Positions 39,090 through 48,907 are shown, counted from the stretch's first letter. The stretch is DNA of 64,000 bases from Limnohabitans sp. Hippo3 (GCF_003063665.1 NZ_NESF01000005.1:62001-126000), one strand, 5' to 3'. The notes: generated from the letters alone by a model not told the origin. A program made the numbers and translations.

Positions 39090-40178
39090 ATGGCGACCAC
39101 CGAACAACTCCTGCAGGCCCTTCAAGCCGTCATTGACCCCAACACGGGCAAAGATTTCGTTTCCACCAAAACCCTCAAAAACCTGCAAGTCGAGGGTTCA
39201 GATGTGTCCTTTGACGTCGAGCTGGGCTACCCGGCCAAGAGCCAGGTCCCGGCGTTGCGCCAGGCCTTGATTACCGCTGCCAAAGGCGTGCCTGGCGTGG
39301 CTAACGTGTCGGCCAACGTGAGCAGCAAAATTGTGGCCCATGCCGCCCAGCGCGGTGTGGCCCTGCTGCCGCAAGTGAAAAACATCGTGGCCGTGGCCTC
39401 GGGCAAGGGTGGCGTGGGCAAAAGCACCACCGCCGTCAACCTGGCGCTGGCCTTGGCCGCCGAGGGGGCCAAAGTGGGCCTGCTCGACGCCGACATCTAC
39501 GGCCCCAGCCAGCCCATGATGATGGGCATCGAAGGCCGCCCCGAGAGCGAAGACGGCCAGACCATGGAGCCGCTGGAGAACTACGGCGTGCAGGTCATGT
39601 CGATCGGTTTCCTGGTCAACCCCGACGAAGCCATGATCTGGCGCGGCCCCATGGCCACCCAGGCGCTGGAGCAGCTGCTGCGCCAGACCAACTGGAAAGA
39701 ACTCGACTATTTGATCGTCGACATGCCCCCCGGCACGGGTGACATCCAGCTGACGCTCAGCCAGCGCGTGCCCATGACCGGCGCGGTGATCGTCACCACC
39801 CCGCAGGACATTGCCCTCTTGGACGCCAAAAAAGGCGTGAAGATGTTCGAGAAAGTCGGCGTGCCGATTTTGGGCTTGGTAGAAAACATGGCGGTGCACG
39901 TGTGCACCCACTGCGGCCATGTGGAACACATTTTTGGCGCAGATGGCGGCAAAAAAATGTCTGCCGAATACGGCATGGACTACCTGGGCGCACTGCCGCT
40001 GGACATGCAAATTCGCCTGCAGGCCGACAGCGGCAAGCCCACCGTGGTCTATGACCCCGATGGCGAAGTGGCCCAGATCTACAAGGTCGTGGCCCGCCAG
40101 GTGGCGGTCAAGATCGCGGCCAAAGCCAAGGACTTCTCGTCCAAGTTCCCGACCATCAAGGTCAGCAAGGACACTTGA
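39090..40178 (+). CDS. apbC: Iron-sulfur cluster carrier protein Mrp/ApbC
   Basis: P-loop ATPase of 362 residues that carries Fe-S clusters to apoproteins. An N-terminal MIP18-like (DUF59) domain (about 5-80) precedes the deviant Walker [34 protein letters not shown] and [15 protein letters not shown] follow. A CxxC pair (VCTHCGH) bridges the cluster between two subunits. It is divergent from metG, the common metG-apbC arrangement. Clients in this window include the box and formate dehydrogenase Fe-S proteins. Confidence 0.94.
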   Translation: MATTEQLLQALQAVIDPNTGKDFVSTKTLKNLQVEGSDVSFDVELGYPAKSQVPALRQALITAAKGVPGVANVSANVSSKIVAHAAQRGVALLPQVKNIVAVASGKGGVGKSTTAVNLALALAAEGAKVGLLDADIYGPSQPMMMGIEGRPESEDGQTMEPLENYGVQVMSIGFLVNPDEAMIWRGPMATQALEQLLRQTNWKELDYLIVDMPPGTGDIQLTLSQRVPMTGAVIVTTPQDIALLDAKKGVKMFEKVGVPILGLVENMAVHVCTHCGHVEHIFGADGGKKMSAEYGMDYLGALPLDMQIRLQADSGKPTVVYDPDGEVAQIYKVVARQVAVKIAAKAKDFSSKFPTIKVSKDT

Positions 40179-40293
40179 ATGCAGGCCGATAGGGTGACCT
40201 GTCGGTCTGGGTGAGCGCGTGGATACCTGCCTTTACCCTTGAATAAAACTTAGGTATTCGTTGCTATCATTCGCTTTGTCATCAGGATACAAA

Positions 40294-42690
40294 GTGAATG
40301 CTCCCAAACGTTTGATCTACTGGATTCACCAGGCTTTGCTGCGCTGGCCCATGGAGTGGCTGGGCGGCGTGTTGATGGTCATGGGGATTTGGGTGGTGGT
40401 CTACACCTACCAGTCGAGCGAGGCGATGGTGCAGCAATACGCTGCCGAGAGCGCCCAGACCCATGCCGCTTCGGTCACGCAATTTCGCAATTTCTACACC
40501 CAGGAGCTGGTGCCCCGGGCTGTGAAGGGGGGCATGGCCGTCACCCACGATTACCAGTCGCGTGACAACGCCTTGCCGCTGCCCGCCACGCTCACGATCG
40601 ATTTGGGGCATTACCTGTCCAAGGTCGATGGCGGCACCCGGGTGCGCCTGTACAGCGACCAGCCTTTTCCCTGGCGTGTGGCCGAGCGTTCGCTGGACGA
40701 TTTCCAGAAACAGGCCCTGCAACACCTCAAGGAAAAACCCAACCAGCCTTTCGTGCGTGAAGAGATCATGAACGGCACCCGGGTGCTGCGTTTTGCGCAA
40801 GCCGACCGCATGCTGTCCAGTTGCGTGGCCTGCCATAACAGCTATCCAGGCTCGCCCCGAACCGATTGGCAGGTGGGGGATGTGCGGGGTGCATTGGAAG
40901 TGGTGCTGCCTGTTTCGCAGTGGCAGCTGGCCAGCACCGGGGTGCTTAACCGCACCTTCGTGGTTTTGCTGGTGTTGTTGTTGCTGGGCTTTTTGTTGAT
41001 CTGGTTTTCCGTCAAACGCATCCGCACGGCCTTGATGACCTCACGCCAGTTGTCCAACGAGCGGCAACTGGCGATTCGCCAGCTCAGCGAAGAGATTGCC
41101 GAGCGTGAGCAGGTGGAGCGCAATCTGCGCCTGAGCGAGAGCAAGCTGCACAGCATTTTCAAATCGGTGCCCGAGGCGATCGTGGTGGCCGATGCGCAGG
41201 GTCACATCGTTCAGTGCAACGATGCCACCGCCGCCATTTTTGACTACCCCATGCAGGCCCTGATGGGTCAGCGCGTGAACATGCTGATGGCCGAATCCGA
41301 GCAAGCGCGGCACGACCAGTACATGGCCCGGTACCTGAACACAGGCGAGAAAAAACTGATGAACCAGCCGCGTGTCCTGCAAGGCCGCAGGCGCGATGGC
41401 AGTCTGTTCCCGGTGCGCCTGACGATCAGTGAAACCCGACTCGACAACGGGCATTTCTTCATTGGGGTCATGCAGGACTTCACCGCCATCCAGAGCGCCC
41501 AGGACCTGCTGGTCGAGGCCAAGGAAAAAGCCGAACAAGCCAACCGCATGCGTGGGGAATTCCTGGCCAACATGAGCCATGAAATCCGCACGCCCATGAA
41601 TGGCATTGTGGGCATGACCGAGCTGGCGCTGGACACCACCGACACCGAGCGGCAAAGGGAATACCTGGTGCTGGCCCGCGACTCGGCCAACCACTTGCTG
41701 CAAATCATCAACGAAATCCTGGACTTTTCCAAAATCGAAGCCAAAGCCCTGGAGCTGGAGTTGCTGGAGGTCAGCCCCGTGCAGCTGGTGCGCCATACCG
41801 CCCGCTCCCTGGAGCAACTGGCCCGCGCCAAGGGTGTGGATTTGCGGCTGGAGACCGCCCCCGACATCCCCGAATTGCTATGGATGGACCCGGTGCGCAT
41901 GCGCCAGGTTCTGACCAACCTGATTGGCAACGCCATTAAATTCACCGACGAGGGCTCGGTCACCGTCAAGACCGAACTGGTGCCCGCAGTCGATGCCAAA
42001 ACCGTGTTGCTGCGCATCAGCATCATCGACACGGGCATCGGTTTTGACCCCGAACGCACCGAGGCCTTGTTCAGCCCCTTCACCCAGGCCGATGGTTCGG
42101 TGACCCGTTCTTTTGGTGGCACGGGCCTGGGGCTGGCCATCACGCGCAGCCTGCTGCAGCTGATGGGCGGCTACATCACGGCCGAGGGGCGGCCCGGTGA
42201 AGGCGCGACTTTTGTGGCCACCTTGCCCGCCCGGAAGGTGGAGCAGGCCAGTGCGCAGGCGTTGGTGCCCGCACCTGCCAAAGCACCGGTGCCGCCACCG
42301 ATCGCCACCGAGGGCGTACCATGTTCGGTGCTTCTCGTGGAAGACCATGAGATCAACCGCAAGCTCGCCGAAATCATGCTGCAGCGCATGGGCTACCGCT
42401 ACGCGGTGGCCGCAGACGGCCAGCAGGCGCTGGACCTGCTGGCACAAGAGCACTTCGATGTGGTTTTGATGGATGTGATGATGCCTGTGATGGACGGCCT
42501 GACCGCCCTGCGAGCCTTGCGTTCACGTGAGGCTGTGAGCGGCTTGCGCACCCCGGTGCTGATGGTCACGGCCCATGCCATGACCGGGGACAAGGAGCGG
42601 TTCATCGCGGCGGGGGCCGACGGCTACGTGTCCAAGCCCATGTCGCAAGCGGCTTTGCAAAAAGAGATCTTGCGCGTGCTCAAGCCCTGA
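40294..42690 (+). CDS. Hybrid sensor histidine kinase with CxxCH (haem) sensor domain
   Basis: A 798-residue membrane-bound hybrid kinase. Order: membrane segment (about 18-42), periplasmic DUF3365/Tll0287-like domain carrying Cys177-Val-Ala-Cys180-His181, a second membrane segment (about 215-240), a coiled linker, a PAS domain (about 280-400), HisKA with phospho-His429 in MSHEIRTPMNG, HATPase, and a C-terminal receiver with phospho-acceptor Asp727. The CxxCH in a periplasmic domain predicts covalent haem c and a redox or gas-sensing role. The start is GTG 40294 with CAGGA 6 nt upstream. No separate response regulator is adjacent. Confidence 0.9.
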   Translation: MNAPKRLIYWIHQALLRWPMEWLGGVLMVMGIWVVVYTYQSSEAMVQQYAAESAQTHAASVTQFRNFYTQELVPRAVKGGMAVTHDYQSRDNALPLPATLTIDLGHYLSKVDGGTRVRLYSDQPFPWRVAERSLDDFQKQALQHLKEKPNQPFVREEIMNGTRVLRFAQADRMLSSCVACHNSYPGSPRTDWQVGDVRGALEVVLPVSQWQLASTGVLNRTFVVLLVLLLLGFLLIWFSVKRIRTALMTSRQLSNERQLAIRQLSEEIAEREQVERNLRLSESKLHSIFKSVPEAIVVADAQGHIVQCNDATAAIFDYPMQALMGQRVNMLMAESEQARHDQYMARYLNTGEKKLMNQPRVLQGRRRDGSLFPVRLTISETRLDNGHFFIGVMQDFTAIQSAQDLLVEAKEKAEQANRMRGEFLANMSHEIRTPMNGIVGMTELALDTTDTERQREYLVLARDSANHLLQIINEILDFSKIEAKALELELLEVSPVQLVRHTARSLEQLARAKGVDLRLETAPDIPELLWMDPVRMRQVLTNLIGNAIKFTDEGSVTVKTELVPAVDAKTVLLRISIIDTGIGFDPERTEALFSPFTQADGSVTRSFGGTGLGLAITRSLLQLMGGYITAEGRPGEGATFVATLPARKVEQASAQALVPAPAKAPVPPPIATEGVPCSVLLVEDHEINRKLAEIMLQRMGYRYAVAADGQQALDLLAQEHFDVVLMDVMMPVMDGLTALRALRSREAVSGLRTPVLMVTAHAMTGDKERFIAAGADGYVSKPMSQAALQKEILRVLKP

Positions 42691-42738
42691 GCCAGACACC
42701 CGGCTGCCTGCCTTTAGGCTGGCCGGGTGCGCGCAGGT

Positions 42739-44304
42739 TCAAGCGCCCGTTTTTTCCAGTTCGCGAAGGCGAAAGCGCTGGATCTTGCCCGTGGCGGTCT
42801 TGGGCAACTCGGCCACAAAGTCAATGAAGCGCGGGTATTTGTAAGGGGCCAGGCGCTCCTTCACAAAGGCTTTGACTTCGGCTTCGCTCAGGCTCTGGCC
42901 CTGTTTCAGCACGATGAAGGCCTTGGTCTTGGTCAGGCCGTCGGTGTCTTCCTTGCCGATCACGGCCGCTTCCAGAATGGCGGGGTGTTGCACCAACGTG
43001 GCCTCGACCTCAAAGGGCGAGACGTAAATGCCGCTAACTTTGAGCATGTCGTCGTTGCGGCCCGCGTAGGTGTAGTAGCCGTCGGGGTCGCGGGTGTACT
43101 TGTCGCCGCTCTTGGTCCACACGCCCTGGAAGGTGTCACGCGATTTTTCGCGGTTGTTCCAGTACATGAGGGCGCTGCTGGGGCCCTGAATGTAGAGGTC
43201 ACCGATTTCGTTGTGGCCCGTGACGACGGTGCCGTCTTCGTTGCGCAGCTGCACTTCGTAGCCGGGTACGGGCTTGCCGGTGGTGCCATAGCGCACATCG
43301 CCGGGGCGGTTGGACAGGAAGACGTGCAGCATCTCGGTGGAGCCGATGCCGTCGATGATTTCGCAGCCGAAGTGCTGCGTCCAGCGCTCGCCGATGTCGC
43401 GCGGCAGCGCTTCACCCGCCGACGAGCACAGGCGCAGTGCGACCTGGCTTTTGGCGGGCAGGTCCGGGCTGGCGAGCATGCCGCCGTAGCCGGTGGGTGC
43501 GCCATAAAACACGGTGGGCTGGTGGTCGACCAGGCGCTTGAAGGTGGCTTGTGGGGTGGGGCGCTCGGCCATCAGCACCACCGTGGCCCCCACGCTCAGC
43601 GGGAAGGTGAGCGCGTTGCCCAAGCCGTAGGCAAAGAACAGCTTGGCGGCCGAGAACACGGTGTCGCTTTCCTGCAGGTTCAGCACGCCTTGGCCATACA
43701 GCTGGGCGGTCCAGTACAGGTTGCCCTGGCTGTGCACTGTGCCCTTGGGCTTGCCCGTGGAGCCGGACGAGTACAGCCAGAAAGCGGGTTCATCGGCCAG
43801 AGTCTGGGCCGGCAACACCGGTTGGTTTTGGGCGACAAAGTCGGCCATGTCGAATTGACCCTGTGCCAAGGGGCCTGTGGGGCGCGAGACGACCACCTGG
43901 CGCACCTCGGTTTTGACCAGGCCCAAGGCGTTTTGCAAAGTGGGCAGCACGGCGCCCGAAACCAGGGCAGCCTGGGCCCGGCTGTTGCTGAGCATGAAGG
44001 CGTAGTCTTCGGCTGTGAGCAAGGTGTTCACCGCGACCGGCACCACGCCCGCATAGAGTGAGCCCAAAAAGGCCACGACCCAGTCGCTGCTGTCTTGCAT
44101 GAGCAAGAGCACACGCTCTTCGCGCTTGATCCCCATGGCCTGCAGGCCTGCGGCAAAGCGGCGGATCTGCTCGGTCAACTCGCCATAAGTCAATGAGCCG
44201 ACGTCGTCAATCAGCGCGGTTTTGCCAGCACGACCGACGTTGGTGGCGATCAGGTGCTGAGCAAAGTTGAAGTCGGCGGATGGTGCATTCACGGTGCGTG
44301 TCAT
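42739..44304 (-). CDS. bclA: Benzoate-CoA ligase
   Basis: AMP-forming aryl-CoA ligase of 521 residues, the entry step that makes benzoyl-CoA for the box pathway. The P-loop FWLYSSGSTGKPKGTVHSQGN, the later GSTEMLHVFLSN block and the C-terminal PKTATGKIQRFRLRELE with the adenylation Lys are clear. The AMP-binding and substrate region FFAYGLGNALTFPLSVGAT matches benzoate/4-hydroxybenzoate ligases. It follows boxD on the same strand, with a REP-like unit between them. Confidence 0.92.
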   Translation of the reverse strand: MTRTVNAPSADFNFAQHLIATNVGRAGKTALIDDVGSLTYGELTEQIRRFAAGLQAMGIKREERVLLLMQDSSDWVVAFLGSLYAGVVPVAVNTLLTAEDYAFMLSNSRAQAALVSGAVLPTLQNALGLVKTEVRQVVVSRPTGPLAQGQFDMADFVAQNQPVLPAQTLADEPAFWLYSSGSTGKPKGTVHSQGNLYWTAQLYGQGVLNLQESDTVFSAAKLFFAYGLGNALTFPLSVGATVVLMAERPTPQATFKRLVDHQPTVFYGAPTGYGGMLASPDLPAKSQVALRLCSSAGEALPRDIGERWTQHFGCEIIDGIGSTEMLHVFLSNRPGDVRYGTTGKPVPGYEVQLRNEDGTVVTGHNEIGDLYIQGPSSALMYWNNREKSRDTFQGVWTKSGDKYTRDPDGYYTYAGRNDDMLKVSGIYVSPFEVEATLVQHPAILEAAVIGKEDTDGLTKTKAFIVLKQGQSLSEAEVKAFVKERLAPYKYPRFIDFVAELPKTATGKIQRFRLRELEKTGA

Positions 44305-44365
44305 GTTTGTCTCCTCGGGATGTCTGTGATGTTGTCCAGTTTTTCGGTTCTGGCCATAGGGGTTT

Positions 44366-44390
44366 TGTAGGAGGCCGCTCCTGCGGCCTC
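44366..44390. repeat. Single REP-like unit between boxD and bclA
   Basis: TGTAGGAGGCCGC followed by a 4-nt loop and the complement of GAGGCCGC: an 8-bp perfect hairpin behind a TGTAGGAG head. It resembles the units at 18294 and 28474. It lies in the 94-nt gap between two co-directional benzoate genes. Confidence 0.65.
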
Positions 44391-44398
44391 CTGCAGGT

Positions 44399-45967
44399 TC
44401 ATAGGGGCAGGGCCACGCCTTGTGCGGCCAGCTGGTCCAGCGCCAGCGCGCTGCCTTGCACGGCGCTGCGGCGGTGGTAGAAGTTCAGGGCCCGCAGCCC
44501 GCCGAGCTCTTCGCCACCGCCTGCGCGACCGGGGCCGCCGTGCAGACTCATGGGCATCACGTTGCCGTGGCCGCTATGCAGGGCCGCCACATCGGGCGAA
44601 ATCGCGTGCACTCGGCCGTGGCTGCTGGCCAGCTCGACCGAGGCTTGCGCGGTGAAGGCCGGGTCTTCGCTGTAGACCGAGCACACCAGCGAGCCTTCGC
44701 CGCGGCGGATCATGGCGTAGGCCTCGTCGATGCTGTCGTAAGGCATCAGGGTGGACACGGGGCCGAACACCTCGACCGCGTGCAATACCTTGGCCGTCAT
44801 GGGCGATTCGGTGCCCAGCAACACCGGGGCCACGCAGGCGCTCGATGCATCTGCATCGACCAGGGTGGTGCTGTTGCCGTCGTACAGCACGGTGGCTTCG
44901 GTCTTGAGTTGGGCCAGACCCGCCAGCACGCTGGCTTTCTGTTCCTGGCTGACCAGGGCGCCCATGCGGACGGTTTCATTGCGCGGGTTGCCCACGGTGG
45001 TTTTGGCCAGGCGTGCGCCGATCGCTTCGGCCGCCGCCTTGTACAGCGCACGCGGCACAAAAATGCGGCGGATCGCCGTGCACTTCTGGCCCGATTTGAC
45101 GGTCATCTCGCGGGCCACTTCGGCCACCAGCAGCTTGAAGGCTTCGCTTTCGGCTGTGGCGGCGGGCGAGAGCAGGGCGGAATTCAGGCTGTCGGCTTCG
45201 ATGTTGCAGCGCACCGACAGCTCACTCACGGCGCGGTGGCTGCGGATGATCTTGCCCGTCTCGGCCGAGCCGGTGAAGCTGACCACGTCAAAGGCCTGCA
45301 GCTGGTCCATGAGGCCAGCCGACGAGCCGCAGATGACCGACAGCGCGCCCACGGGCAGCACGCCCGCGTCGACCACGTCCTTGACCATGCGCTGGGTCAG
45401 CCAGGCGGTGGCCGTGGCGGGCTTGATGATGACCGGCACGCCTGAGAGCAGGGCGGGCGCGGCTTTTTCCCACAGGCCCCAGCTGGGGAAGTTGAAGGCG
45501 TTGATGAACAGCGCCACACCCTGTGTGGGCACCTGGATGTGCTGGGTCTGGAAGGCGGGGTCCTTGGCCATGCGGATGCGCTGGCCGTCCAGCAGCAGCT
45601 TGGCATCCCCCAGGGCTGCGCCCTGCTTGGCGAAGTAGCCCAGGGTGAAGAGGGCACCGTCGATGTCCACACCCGAGTCCTTGGCCACGGTGCCGCTGTT
45701 GGCGGTGGCAATCTCGTAGTAGGCGTCGCGGTTGGCCTGCAGCACTTCCACGATTTGGGTGAGCAATGCGGCGCGCTGGCCGTAGCTCAGGGCGCGCAGT
45801 GCCGAGCCGCCTTGTTCGCGGGCAAAGGCAAAGCCTTCGGCCAGGTCGATGCCGCTGCTGGACACGCGGGCCAGTTCGGTGCCCAGCACCGGGTCAAACA
45901 GGGGCGTGCCTGCGCCGGTGCCGGTTTGCCAGCGGCCTGCGAAGAAGTTGGGAAGCAATGTGTTCAT
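44399..45967 (-). CDS. boxD: 3,4-dehydroadipyl-CoA semialdehyde dehydrogenase
   Basis: Aldehyde dehydrogenase superfamily enzyme of 522 residues, acting after BoxC to oxidise the ring-opened semialdehyde to 3,4-dehydroadipyl-CoA. Landmarks are [34 protein letters not shown], the nucleotide-binding [13 protein letters not shown], and the catalytic Cys in [11 protein letters not shown]. The general fold resembles the PaaZ dehydrogenase half; the benzoate context makes BoxD the best call. It is divergent from boxR with TGCA-type operators between them. ATG 45967 is chosen over a longer open frame. Confidence 0.92.
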   Translation of the reverse strand: MNTLLPNFFAGRWQTGTGAGTPLFDPVLGTELARVSSSGIDLAEGFAFAREQGGSALRALSYGQRAALLTQIVEVLQANRDAYYEIATANSGTVAKDSGVDIDGALFTLGYFAKQGAALGDAKLLLDGQRIRMAKDPAFQTQHIQVPTQGVALFINAFNFPSWGLWEKAAPALLSGVPVIIKPATATAWLTQRMVKDVVDAGVLPVGALSVICGSSAGLMDQLQAFDVVSFTGSAETGKIIRSHRAVSELSVRCNIEADSLNSALLSPAATAESEAFKLLVAEVAREMTVKSGQKCTAIRRIFVPRALYKAAAEAIGARLAKTTVGNPRNETVRMGALVSQEQKASVLAGLAQLKTEATVLYDGNSTTLVDADASSACVAPVLLGTESPMTAKVLHAVEVFGPVSTLMPYDSIDEAYAMIRRGEGSLVCSVYSEDPAFTAQASVELASSHGRVHAISPDVAALHSGHGNVMPMSLHGGPGRAGGGEELGGLRALNFYHRRSAVQGSALALDQLAAQGVALPL

Positions 45968-46079
45968 GTGTGTGGCTTTCAAAAATTCGTGGTCAGGCGG
46001 TGGATTCGCATGCGCCGACAGGGGCATATCGGAAAAAAACTGTTCTTGCAGCCCGGTTGGCGGTATAAACAGCGGTTGA

Positions 46080-46119
46080 TGCACTATTGTGCTTGCCCGT
46101 TAGTATGCATTAAAGTGCA
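46080..46119. promoter_or_regulatory. BoxR operator candidates between boxD and boxR
   Basis: TGCA-TTAAAG-TGCA at 46106-46119 is a perfect direct repeat with 6-nt spacing. TGCA-CTATTG-TGCT at 46080-46093 is a near match. TGCA direct repeats are the reported recognition element of BzdR, the close relative of BoxR. The site lies in the 209-nt gap between the divergent genes. Confidence 0.65.
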
Positions 46120-46176
46120 TGTTTTGGGTTTGTTGAAATTTAAGGGTTTTCCCTTGTCTGTGATCAAAGGTTGAGC

Positions 46177-47091
46177 ATGACATCTCAAGAGTCCACCTTG
46201 ATGGAGCCGTCCGAGCCCGAAACCCGGCGCAGTCCTTTTCTGGAAGCGCTGGGCGAGCGCGTGCGCACTTTGCGCTCGCGCAAAGGCATGACGCGCCGCG
46301 CCGTGGCGGTGGCGGCCGATGTGTCCGAGCGGCATCTGGCCAACCTCGAATACGGCACGGGCAATGTGTCGGTGCTGGTGCTCCTGCAGGTGGCGCAGGC
46401 CCTGCAATGCTCGCTGGCCGAGCTGCTGGGCGATGTGACCACCACCTCGCCCGAGTGGCTGCTGATCCGCGAGTTGCTCTCCAAACGCAGTGAGGCCGAT
46501 TTGCGCCGTGCGCGTGTGCAGCTGAGCGACATGTTTGGCGAGGGTGGCAACGCGCAAGAGCGCAAGAACCGCATCGCCCTCATTGGCTTGCGCGGCGCGG
46601 GCAAGACCTCGTTGGGCCAGCGCCTGGCCGATGACCTGGGCTTTCCCTTCATTGAACTGAGCCGCGAGATCGAGCAGTTTGCCGGTTGCCAGATCAGCGA
46701 AATCCACAACCTGTATGGCGCCAACGCCTACCGCCGCTACGAGCGCCGCGCTCTCGAGGAAGCTATCCAGATCTATCCCGAAGTGGTGATCGCCACGCCC
46801 GGTGGTTTGGTGTCGGACTCGGCCAATTTCAACCTGCTGTTGTCGCATTGCACGACCGTGTGGCTGCAGGCCGATGCGGCCGACCACATGGGGCGCGTGG
46901 CCGCACAAGGCGACATGCGCCCGATGGCGGCCAGCCGCGAGGCGATGGAAGACCTCAAGCGCATTCTGGAGGGGCGCTCGGCCTTCTATTCCAAAGCCGA
47001 TCTGGCCATCAACACCAGTGGGCGCACCGAAGACCAGGCCTTCCAGGCTTTGCGTACTTCGGTTCGCCAGCATTTGACCTTGGTGTCTTGA
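46177..47091 (+). CDS. boxR: BoxR-type benzoyl-CoA-responsive regulator
   Basis: A 304-residue regulator with an N-terminal XRE-type helix-turn-helix (about 20-90; MTRRAVAVAADVSERHLANLEYGTGNVSVLVLLQVAQAL). The C-terminal shikimate-kinase-like domain (about 130-300) has P-loop GLRGAGKTSLGQRLA. This is the architecture of BzdR/BoxR, where the kinase-like part binds benzoyl-CoA and relieves repression. ATG 46177 has AAAGG 6 nt upstream, so the TTG at 46171 is rejected. TGCA-type sites flank it on both sides. Confidence 0.93.
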   Translation: MTSQESTLMEPSEPETRRSPFLEALGERVRTLRSRKGMTRRAVAVAADVSERHLANLEYGTGNVSVLVLLQVAQALQCSLAELLGDVTTTSPEWLLIRELLSKRSEADLRRARVQLSDMFGEGGNAQERKNRIALIGLRGAGKTSLGQRLADDLGFPFIELSREIEQFAGCQISEIHNLYGANAYRRYERRALEEAIQIYPEVVIATPGGLVSDSANFNLLLSHCTTVWLQADAADHMGRVAAQGDMRPMAASREAMEDLKRILEGRSAFYSKADLAINTSGRTEDQAFQALRTSVRQHLTLVS

Positions 47092-47135
47092 GGGGATGCA
47101 GAAAACTTCATTTCCTAGGGTAAACACTGATGAAA

Positions 47136-47205
47136 TGAATTAAAGTGCATGTTGCCAGTCGGATAAACATGCATTAAACTGCCATACAACATGCACTGAA
47201 ATGCA
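47136..47205 (+). promoter_or_regulatory. BoxR operator cluster upstream of boxC
   Basis: Three TGCA-N6-TGCA-like sites in 70 nt: 47136-47149 (TGAA-TTAAAG-TGCA), 47170-47183 (TGCA-TTAAAC-TGCC) and 47192-47205 (TGCA-CTGAAA-TGCA, perfect). The N6 is repeatedly TTAAA-like, matching the site before boxD. They overlap the predicted boxC promoter. Confidence 0.7.
47152..47180 (+). promoter_or_regulatory. Predicted sigma-70 promoter of the boxCBA operon
   Basis: TTGCCA (-35), 17 nt, TAAACT (-10). The -10 lies inside the middle TGCA-type site, so a bound BoxR would block polymerase. Hexamers are imperfect (one and two mismatches). Confidence 0.45.
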
Positions 47206-47248
47206 TTTTTTGACGTCCATCAACCCTTCTACACCGACGGAGACAGCC

Positions 47249-48907
47249 ATGAGCACTTCCCTTCAGGTCAATTACCAGACCAGCCCAGCCGAGTACAAGC
47301 ACATCCAATTGGCCTTTGAGGGCGAGATCGCGACCTTGTCGATCAACATCAACGAAGACGCCGGCATCCGCCCTGGCTACAAACTCAAGCTCAACAGCTA
47401 CGACCTGGGTGTGGACATCGAGCTGCACGACGCGCTGCAGCGCATCCGCTTTGAGCACCCTGAAGTGCGCACCGTGGTGGTGACCAGCCTGAAAGACCGC
47501 GTGTTCTGCTCTGGCGCCAACATCTTCATGTTGGGTGTCTCGACCCACGGCTGGAAAGTGAACTTCTGCAAGTTCACCAACGAAACCCGCAACGGCATCG
47601 AAGACTCCAGCAAGCACGACGGCCTGAAATTCGTTGCCGCCCTGAACGGCGCTTGCGCAGGTGGTGGCTACGAGCTGGCCCTGGCTTGCGACGACATTGT
47701 GTTGGTGGACGACCGCTCGTCTGCCGTGTCTTTGCCCGAAGTGCCCCTGCTGGGCGTGCTGCCCGGTACCGGCGGTCTGACCCGCGTGACCGACAAGCGC
47801 CATGTGCGCCACGACCTGGCCGACATCTTCTGCACCAGTGTCGAAGGTGTGCGCGGCCAGAAGGCCGTGGACTGGCGCTTGGTCGATGCGATTGCCAAGC
47901 CCGCTGCCTTCAAGGAAGTGGTCAAAGAGCGCGCCACCAAGCTGGCCGCTGGCAGCATCCGCCCCGTGGGCGCCAAAGGTGTGACCCTCACACCGATCAA
48001 CCGCACCATCGCGGCTGACAGCCTGAGCTACACCAATGTGTCGGTGGACATCGACCGCGCCAAGCGCATCGCCACCTTCACCGTCAAGGCGCCCGCCACG
48101 GCCCAGCCTACCGACATCGCCGGCATCGAAGCCGCAGGCGTGAACTGGTGGCCACTGCAGATGGTGCGTGAACTCGACGACGCCATCCTGCACATGCGCA
48201 CCAACGAACTCGACATTGGCACCTGGGTCATCAAGACTTCAGGCGACGCTGCCGCGGTGCTGGCCTCCGACGCCACCATGCTGGCGAACAAAGACCACTG
48301 GTTTGTGCGTGAAACCATCGGCCACCTGCGCCGCACCCTGGCCCGCATGGACGTGACCTCCCGCAGCCTGTTCGCCCTGATCGAAGAGGGGACATGTTTT
48401 GTCGGCACACTGGCTGAGCTGGCTTTCTGCGCCGACCGCGCCTACATGCTGGCATTGCCCGACGATGCCGCCAAGGCCCCCAAGATCCAGCTGAACGAAA
48501 TGAACTTCGGTTTCTTCCCCATGGTCAACGACCAGACCCGCCTGCAGCGCCGCTTCTACGAAGAAGCGCCCGCCATGGAAGCCGCACGCGGCGCCATCGG
48601 CAAGGCCTTGGACGCTGATGCTGCACTGGCCCTGGGCTTGGTGACTGCCGCGCCTGACGACATCGACTGGGCCGACGAGATCCGTCTGGCCCTGGAAGAG
48701 CGTTCGTCCATGTCGCCTGACGCCTTGACCGGTCTGGAAGCCAACCTGCGTTTCGCTCAGCAAGAGAACATGCTGACCCGCATCTTCGGCCGCTTGACCG
48801 CCTGGCAGAACTGGATCTTCCAGCGCCCCAACGCCGTTGGCGAAAAAGGTGCCCTGAAGGTCTACGGCAAAGGCGAAAAAGTCAGCTTCGACCTGAACCG
48901 CGTTTGA
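47249..48907 (+). CDS. boxC: Benzoyl-CoA-dihydrodiol lyase BoxC
   Basis: Crotonase-fold ring-opening enzyme of 552 residues. It hydrolyses 2,3-epoxybenzoyl-CoA to 3,4-dehydroadipyl-CoA semialdehyde and releases formate. The crotonase core is visible in VVVTSLKDRVFCSGANIFMLG, FVAALNGACAGGGYELALACDDIVLVDD and SLPEVPLLGVLPGTGGLTRV; the second half (about 280-552) is specific to BoxC. ATG 47249 follows GGAGA. It is the first gene of boxC-boxB-boxA. Confidence 0.96.
   Translation: MSTSLQVNYQTSPAEYKHIQLAFEGEIATLSININEDAGIRPGYKLKLNSYDLGVDIELHDALQRIRFEHPEVRTVVVTSLKDRVFCSGANIFMLGVSTHGWKVNFCKFTNETRNGIEDSSKHDGLKFVAALNGACAGGGYELALACDDIVLVDDRSSAVSLPEVPLLGVLPGTGGLTRVTDKRHVRHDLADIFCTSVEGVRGQKAVDWRLVDAIAKPAAFKEVVKERATKLAAGSIRPVGAKGVTLTPINRTIAADSLSYTNVSVDIDRAKRIATFTVKAPATAQPTDIAGIEAAGVNWWPLQMVRELDDAILHMRTNELDIGTWVIKTSGDAAAVLASDATMLANKDHWFVRETIGHLRRTLARMDVTSRSLFALIEEGTCFVGTLAELAFCADRAYMLALPDDAAKAPKIQLNEMNFGFFPMVNDQTRLQRRFYEEAPAMEAARGAIGKALDADAALALGLVTAAPDDIDWADEIRLALEERSSMSPDALTGLEANLRFAQQENMLTRIFGRLTAWQNWIFQRPNAVGEKGALKVYGKGEKVSFDLNRV

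Noticed and set aside
40239..40270. Sigma-70 promoter (TTGAAT and TATCAT) before the hybrid kinase
   Set aside because: The spacing to the better -10 is 20 nt, too long; the alternative at 17 nt is a poor match. Not strong enough to list.
44399..45967. PaaZ-type phenylacetate ring-opening dehydrogenase
   Set aside because: It has the aldehyde dehydrogenase half only, with no hydratase domain, and lies between boxR and benzoate-CoA ligase. BoxD fits better.
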